Of a stretch of DNA of 10,000 nt, positions 6,323 through 10,000 are shown one piece after another (positions within the stretch are counted from its first letter, which is position 1; every line of letters starts with the position of its first letter). This DNA comes from Chloroflexota bacterium (GTDB lineage Bacteria; Chloroflexota; Anaerolineae; Anaerolineales; Villigracilaceae). The position numbers and the translations under genes are program-made. The notes beneath the pieces were generated by a model. That model was given only the letters and a program-made list of their open reading frames with translations, did not search any database and had not been told where the DNA came from. The stretch spans positions 1-10,000 of the forward strand of contig JAIWOB010000129.1 in the NCBI GenBank assembly GCA_020217065.1. The letters run 5' to 3'.

Positions 6323-6344
6323 ATATGTGAAATTGGAGGCGCAA

Positions 6345-6713
6345 ATGAGCAGAATAAGAATGGAGAGACGAAGAAAAGTAACCGCTTTTACGCCGGTTTA
6401 CGATGTCCGCGCCAATCTCCTGTTGGGTTACCTGGGCGACCTGACGCTCAAAGGCGCACTGCTGGTCAGCGAAAAACCCATCGAGGCTGGGCGGACGATG
6501 ACGCTGGCGATTGATTTCCGCGACGCCCCCGACGCCCCTCCCGCGCGCATGACGGTTTCCGCCCGAGTAGCGTGGTGCAAACTGGAGGAGCGCCGCACTT
6601 ACTACAATGTCGGCATGGAATTTTTGGAAATAACGGACGAAAACAGGCGATTGATTGAGGACGCTTTGGCAAAATTCGAATTCAGCCTCAAAAAACCCAA
6701 GACAACCGCATAA
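6345..6713 (+). CDS. Small PilZ domain protein (putative c-di-GMP receptor)
   Basis: A 122-aa stand-alone PilZ domain. The N-terminal arginine-rich stretch MSRIRMERRRK contains RxxxR (Arg5-Arg9) and the second signature D32-L-T-L-K-G37 matches [D/N]x[S/T]xxG, the two elements that clamp c-di-GMP. The later strands VSARVAWC and YYNVGMEFLEI are typical of the beta-barrel. No partner domain or signal peptide is present, so it probably acts in the cytoplasm by binding a target protein once loaded with c-di-GMP. The frame is open upstream to a TTG at 6210, but the ATG at 6345 is preferred: GGAGG (6335-6339) lies 5 nt before it and the domain starts there. The target and process (motility, surface, secretion) cannot be read from the context. 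Confidence 0.88.
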   Translation: MSRIRMERRRKVTAFTPVYDVRANLLLGYLGDLTLKGALLVSEKPIEAGRTMTLAIDFRDAPDAPPARMTVSARVAWCKLEERRTYYNVGMEFLEITDENRRLIEDALAKFEFSLKKPKTTA

Positions 6714-6750
6714 TTAATTCCCCCTTTATTCCTAAATTCAACTTCGAACC

Positions 6751-6782
6751 CGCGCCAGGCGTTATACTTGGCGCGAGTTTTT
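6751..6782 (+). terminator. Intrinsic terminator after the PilZ gene
   Basis: CGCGCCA (6751-6757) pairs with TGGCGCG (6769-6775) as a 7-bp GC-rich stem with an 11-nt loop, followed by AGTTTTT. The loop contains TATACT (6763-6768), which could serve as -10 for the next gene (start near 6775), but no acceptable -35 is visible. Confidence 0.75.
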
Positions 6783-6807
6783 ACTTTAGAAAAAAGGAGA
6801 GAGCGAC

Positions 6808-7605
6808 GTGAAAAAACGGTTTATTTCCCTCGCCATAGCGGCGTTAACGTTCGCCGCGCTGGCATGTAATATGGGCGCAACCCCGCCGCCCGCAACGCCG
6901 TCCCTGCCGGACGGGAACGCTACAGACGAATCCATTCCGACGCCGGCGGAATTCCCGCTGGAATCCCAACCCGCTGGAGAATGCGCCAATCCATATCTGC
7001 CTGTCGTCACAGGCGCGAGTTGGAGCTACAAAATGACAGGCTCCGCTTCGGATACGTTCACGCGCAGCATTGTCGCGGTTGACGAAAAAAGTTTCACCGA
7101 CCAGGATGTCTTCGACGTCGGAGTCGCCCGTCAGGGAAAATGGGAATGCGAAAGCGGAAATTTGAAAGCGCTTAATCCCTCGAACGGCGTTTCTTCCAGC
7201 GTTAATACCGAAAACCTCGCAGTGGATTTTCAGACGACCGCCTCCAGCGGAGTCACTTTGCCGGCGGCAATCCGTCCGGGCGACGCCTGGGAGCAGGCTC
7301 TTACGTTGGAAGGCTCTCAAACCGTGGACGGGCTGGAAATGCCCGCGAAGAACGACCTCAAGAATACATGCAAAGCCGTGGGTTTAGAATCGGTGAGCGT
7401 AGAGGCTGGAACCTTTAACGCCATGCGGGTTGAATGCGTGACGACAATGTCCTTGTCGCTTAACATGCAGGGCGTTCCTCTCGACATGACGCTAACCCTG
7501 AATGGAATAAACTGGTACGCCGAAAATATCGGAATGGTCAAATCAACGTCCAGCGGGCAGGGCTTCGAAAGCGTCATCGAGCTGCTTTCTTACTCCATCC
7601 CATAG
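6808..7605 (+). CDS. Secreted lipoprotein of unknown function
   Basis: 265 aa. An N-terminal signal (KKR, then hydrophobic 5-19) ends in an A-L-A-C lipobox with lipidated Cys20; Ala at -3 is slightly off the usual Leu/Val, but the following Asn and the Pro/Thr/Ser-rich linker (about 21-56) fit a surface lipoprotein. The mature domain begins CANPYLPVVTGASWSY (59-74) and ends with AGTFNAMRVEC (200-210) and WYAENIGMVKSTSSG (236-250), a pattern seen in periplasmic or surface beta-rich proteins of the DUF3108/LolA-like type; that is resemblance only, and I cannot name a family. Four further Cys (59, 114, 188, 210) could form two disulfides. The GTG start at 6808 has AAGGAGAG at the right distance. 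It follows the PilZ terminator and so is probably its own unit. Confidence 0.85.
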   Translation: MKKRFISLAIAALTFAALACNMGATPPPATPSLPDGNATDESIPTPAEFPLESQPAGECANPYLPVVTGASWSYKMTGSASDTFTRSIVAVDEKSFTDQDVFDVGVARQGKWECESGNLKALNPSNGVSSSVNTENLAVDFQTTASSGVTLPAAIRPGDAWEQALTLEGSQTVDGLEMPAKNDLKNTCKAVGLESVSVEAGTFNAMRVECVTTMSLSLNMQGVPLDMTLTLNGINWYAENIGMVKSTSSGQGFESVIELLSYSIP

Positions 7606-7731
7606 AGCGTCAAGCCTGAGCGCGGCGTCGGAAGCGGAAAGCCCGCGCCGCGCAGGCAATTTATCCCAAATAATCTCGCGGGCTAAGCCCCAAAAGACCC
7701 AATGTGCGTCGAAAAACTTTCAACCGACCGC
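7606..7731. other. Convergent intergenic region with GC-rich inverted repeat
   Basis: Between the lipoprotein stop and the STAS stop. GCGCGGC (7620-7626) and GCCGCGC (7647-7653) form a perfect 7-bp stem with a 20-nt loop, 14 nt after the lipoprotein stop. No T tract follows on either strand, so it is at best a weak or factor-dependent terminator serving one or both genes. Confidence 0.4.
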
Positions 7732-8091
7732 TTAATTCATGTTGTCGAATTTTGCGTTCAACACCGTTTCGACGGATTCGAAATAAGAATAGACGGGAAC
7801 GACAGAAGGCGCTCCGCCCTCTTCGAGGCTCCGAAGCGTTTCAAAATTCGGATTTAAAATCGCCATCTTTCCCCCGCGGCTTAAAATTGTTTTTGCAGCC
7901 TTTAGCAGCAAACGGACGCCGGCGGACGAGATAAAATCCACCTCAGACAAATCTACAACCGCGCGGACATCTTCGCCCGTAAGGAATGCGAAAAAATCGA
8001 ACTCTATCTGGCTCGTTCCCGCCGCGTCCATCCTGCCGCGAAGGGCGATTACCTTTATGCCGCCAACCGTTTCCTTCCGATAAATTTCCAT
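7732..8091 (-). CDS. Single-domain STAS protein (anti-sigma factor antagonist-like)
   Basis: 119 aa, one STAS domain as in SpoIIAA/RsbV/BtrV. It starts with a short strand and VIALRGRMDAAGTSQIE (14-30), and the core loop VDLSEVDFISSAGVRLLL (46-63) carries Ser55-Ser56, the region where kinase anti-sigma factors phosphorylate such proteins. The motif is SSAG, not the DSSG of B. subtilis SpoIIAA, so the phospho-acceptor is one of these two serines by inference. Unphosphorylated, such proteins sequester an anti-sigma factor or kinase. No kinase (RsbW-like), phosphatase or sigma factor gene is adjacent, so the partner must be elsewhere. The ATG at 8091 has a modest AGGCGG about 6 nt upstream. A consensus -10 TATAAT lies 30 nt upstream of the start. 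Confidence 0.9.
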   Translation of the reverse strand: MEIYRKETVGGIKVIALRGRMDAAGTSQIEFDFFAFLTGEDVRAVVDLSEVDFISSAGVRLLLKAAKTILSRGGKMAILNPNFETLRSLEEGGAPSVVPVYSYFESVETVLNAKFDNMN

Positions 8092-8120
8092 AGGTCCGCC
8101 TGTATTTGAAATTTTGGACG

Positions 8121-8126
8121 ATTATA
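8121..8126 (-). promoter_or_regulatory. -10 box of the STAS gene promoter
   Basis: Minus-strand TATAAT (8126-8121); the predicted start is about 8114, a 22-nt leader before the STAS ATG. There is no good -35 (ACAACA at 17 bp). A perfect palindrome TTGTTAACAA (8146-8155) covers the place where the -35 should be, suggesting regulator control. Confidence 0.45.
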
Positions 8127-8145
8127 TTAAGATTGTCCGCGCTTG

Positions 8146-8155
8146 TTGTTAACAA
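8146..8155. promoter_or_regulatory. Palindrome TTGTTAACAA, possible operator
   Basis: Perfect 10-bp palindrome centred about 36 bp before the predicted STAS transcription start. It is short and could be chance. Confidence 0.25.
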
Positions 8156-8244
8156 AAGGTTATGATTCTTCCCGCGCGCGGGGAAAATCGCATCCCGTTA
8201 AAGCGCCAATAAGTCCGAAAAAATAAAAATAAATCGCTTAAAAA

Positions 8245-8273
8245 TTGACATCCCTACGGAAAAAGTATAGAAT
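8245..8273 (+). promoter_or_regulatory. Promoter of the family 5 binding-protein gene
   Basis: Perfect -35 TTGACA (8245-8250), exact 17-bp spacer, -10 TAGAAT (8268-8273, one mismatch). It lies in a locally AT-rich stretch. Predicted start about 8280, giving a leader of about 154 nt. Confidence 0.75.
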
Positions 8274-8279
8274 TACAAG

Positions 8280-8433
8280 AAACAAAGCGTAATCTGCATC
8301 GCCAAAATCTCAAGTCGTTCGTTGTCAGGCAAAGAGAAAGTCGCACGGCGTAAAGGGGTAGAAAAACGTCAGGCAAAGGCTGGCGAAACGCCCGGTTTTT
8401 GTCGTTAAATTTTTTGGTTCGGCGGAGGAGAAA
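8280..8433 (+). promoter_or_regulatory. Long 5' leader with duplicated GTCAGGCAAAG
   Basis: GTCAGGCAAAG occurs at 8324-8334 and 8368-8378. The second copy runs into a small hairpin GGCG-aaa-CGCC (8382-8392) with TTTTTG a few bases later, and GGAGGAG precedes the ATG. The length and repeated GCAAA elements are compatible with a regulatory leader, but I do not recognise a known riboswitch. Confidence 0.3.
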
Positions 8434-10000
8434 ATGTCCCTATCAAAAATTGCGTCGTTGGTTTTTCTTATCCTGCTTGTCGCAGCGTCTTTATCCGGCT
8501 GCCAGCCAAACGCCCCCGCGCCGTCGGAACAAAAAAATATCACCATCATCATTCCTGAAGACCCGCCTTCCTTCAATCCGGTCATCACCGACACCGGTTA
8601 TGACTCGCTGGTTATGGAATTGGTCATGCTCGGCTTGAGCGACATTGACGCGGAGGGCAACGTCTTCCCCGAACTTGCCGCCGAACTTCCCACTATCGAA
8701 AACGGCGGCGTGGTCGCAGACGAAGACGCCGGCGCGATGAGCGTGACCTGGAAGATGCGCCAAGACGTTCAATGGGCGGACGGAAAACCCGTCACCGCGG
8801 ACGACGTAATTTTCACCTATGAGGCGATTGTCAACCCCGAAACGGGCGGTTGGATTGCGGGGATTGACTACATTGACAGCGTGGAAAAAATTGACGATTA
8901 CACCTTCACGATTCACTACAACGCCATCTACCCCGGCTACCTGACCCAGTTCGGCGGCGAACAAGTGGTCATCTGGCCCGCTCACTATTGCGACGCCTCG
9001 CAAGGCTTTGCCGCCTGGGACTGCGCCCGCAAGCCGTTGAGCGATGGTCCCTTCATTCTTTCGGAATGGGTAAACGGCGACCATATGACCTTCGTCCGCA
9101 ACGACAACTACTTCGAGAAAGACAAGCCGCAAATAGACAAAATCACCGTCCGCATTGTGCCAGACCAATCGGTACGCAAGACCATGCTCATCAACGGCGA
9201 CGCCGACCTCGACATGTGGACCACCGAACAAATGATTCACGACCTGAAGGACGAGCCGAATGTGGAAGTCAGCCTCAGCCCGTACAACCGCTGGGTAATG
9301 CGCATCTTTTTCAACCTTGCGGCAAAGGGGACCACCGACCCCGTTGCGACCCCTCACCCAATTCTCTCCGACCTGCGCGTGCGGCAAGCCATCCGTGCCG
9401 CGATTGACGTGGACACCATCTCGAAGGAATTCTTCCTCGGCTACGCCAAACCAACCTGGACGGAATTCTTCCGCCCGCCCTATGAATGCGACATCCCGCG
9501 CCCCAGCTATGACCCCGCCGCCGCAGCCGCCCTGCTGGACGAAGCCGGCTGGAAAGACACCGACGGCGACGGAGTCCGCGAGTGTCGTGGCTGCTCAACC
9601 GCCGAAGAAGGCTATAAAATGGAGATGGAGTTCATCACCTACGCCGAGTACGGCGAGCCGCTTCAACTGACCCAGCAATTCATCGCCGAAGGACTGGGGA
9701 AAATCGGCGTCAAACTCAACCTGACCGTGGTCGAAGGCAGCGTGCTTTGGGCGGCTTCCACCGACGGCGGCATTGAACAAAGCGGCAATTTCGACATGGA
9801 TATTTGGGACGACGGCTATCCCGGCCTAGACCCCACCGATTTCCTCTGGGGATATTACTCCACAGAAGCCGCCGTGCCGGACGCCGGCTACAATTATGGC
9901 AGGTGGTCCAACGAAAAATTCGACGCCCTGCTCAGCGAAGTTTACACATTGGACGAAGAAGTCCGCAAGCAAAAATTCTGCGAGATAGCGGAAGTTTTGG
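8434..10000 (+). CDS. ABC transporter substrate-binding lipoprotein, family 5 (peptide/nickel/opine type), 3'-truncated by window edge
   Basis: Captures a solute (oligopeptide, nickel, opine or sugar in this family) outside the membrane for an ABC importer. 522 codons are visible and open at the window end; relatives run 520-620 aa, so only the C-terminus is missing. The signal peptide ends in a good lipobox L20-S21-G22-C23. The family 5 signature QWADGKPVTADDVIFTYE is at 113-130, with later typical segments RKPLSDGPFILSEW, RVRQAIRAAIDVDTI and AALLDEAGWKDTDGDGVRE. The acidic loop DTDGDGVRE (375-383) resembles a Ca-binding loop common in such proteins and is followed by a C-x2-C (384, 387). 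ATG at 8434 follows GGAGGAG. Permease and ATPase genes would be expected just downstream but are outside the window. Substrate cannot be assigned. Confidence 0.93.
   Translation, partial: MSLSKIASLVFLILLVAASLSGCQPNAPAPSEQKNITIIIPEDPPSFNPVITDTGYDSLVMELVMLGLSDIDAEGNVFPELAAELPTIENGGVVADEDAGAMSVTWKMRQDVQWADGKPVTADDVIFTYEAIVNPETGGWIAGIDYIDSVEKIDDYTFTIHYNAIYPGYLTQFGGEQVVIWPAHYCDASQGFAAWDCARKPLSDGPFILSEWVNGDHMTFVRNDNYFEKDKPQIDKITVRIVPDQSVRKTMLINGDADLDMWTTEQMIHDLKDEPNVEVSLSPYNRWVMRIFFNLAAKGTTDPVATPHPILSDLRVRQAIRAAIDVDTISKEFFLGYAKPTWTEFFRPPYECDIPRPSYDPAAAAALLDEAGWKDTDGDGVRECRGCSTAEEGYKMEMEFITYAEYGEPLQLTQQFIAEGLGKIGVKLNLTVVEGSVLWAASTDGGIEQSGNFDMDIWDDGYPGLDPTDFLWGYYSTEAAVPDAGYNYGRWSNEKFDALLSEVYTLDEEVRKQKFCEIAEVL

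Noticed and set aside
6210..6344. N-terminal extension of the PilZ gene from a TTG at 6210
   Set aside because: The extension has no ribosome site and no domain content, and it runs through the candidate promoter. The ATG at 6345 has GGAGG at good spacing.
8324..8400. c-di-GMP-I (GEMM) riboswitch before the binding-protein gene
   Set aside because: GGCAAA and GGCGTAAAG recall the motif, but the conserved ACGCAAAGCC core, tetraloop receptor and P1 pairing are not present in order.
8491..9387. 298-codon minus-strand reading frame opposite the binding-protein gene
   Set aside because: The + strand frame has a signal peptide, lipobox and family 5 signature throughout. The antisense frame has no motif or ribosome site.

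Overview
The window looks like chromosomal DNA from a bacterium with mid-50s GC (judged by eye, not computed). The lipoprotein style, the AlaRS type and the signalling genes suggest an Anaerolineae-like Chloroflexota, but that placement is inference from protein flavour only; no rRNA or marker search was possible. There is no sign of a mobile element, a CRISPR array, or tRNA or rRNA genes.

Layout. (1) 1-2402, + strand: the 3' part of a receiver-GGDEF diguanylate cyclase, followed after 2 nt by a complete GH13 alpha-glucosidase-type gene. (2) 2428-5130, - strand: alaS, convergent with GH13; its likely terminator lies inside the GH13 coding end. (3) 5131-5590: the alaS control region, the most interesting part of the window. 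It holds two extended -10 promoters and, behind the distal one, a 27-codon leader ORF with nine alanine codons, an intrinsic terminator, and a 10-bp perfect antiterminator pairing. (4) 5591-6216, - strand: a universal stress protein gene with a long, foldable 5' leader and a promoter carrying a CRP/FNR-like palindrome at about -42. (5) 6295-7605, + strand: a small PilZ protein, a terminator, and a secreted lipoprotein of unknown function. (6) 7732-8126, - strand: a single-domain STAS protein. (7) 8245-10000, + strand: a family 5 substrate-binding lipoprotein of an ABC transporter, open at the window end, behind a strong promoter and a 154-nt 5' leader.

Together: alaS is housekeeping and appears to be controlled by charged tRNA-Ala supply through classical ribosome-mediated attenuation. 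The diguanylate cyclase makes c-di-GMP and the PilZ protein could bind it, though they are separate units. UspA, STAS and the two-component regulator are signalling or stress genes. GH13 and the family 5 binding protein serve carbohydrate and oligopeptide-type nutrient use. All RNA structures were found by reading complementarity by eye; no folding energies were calculated.
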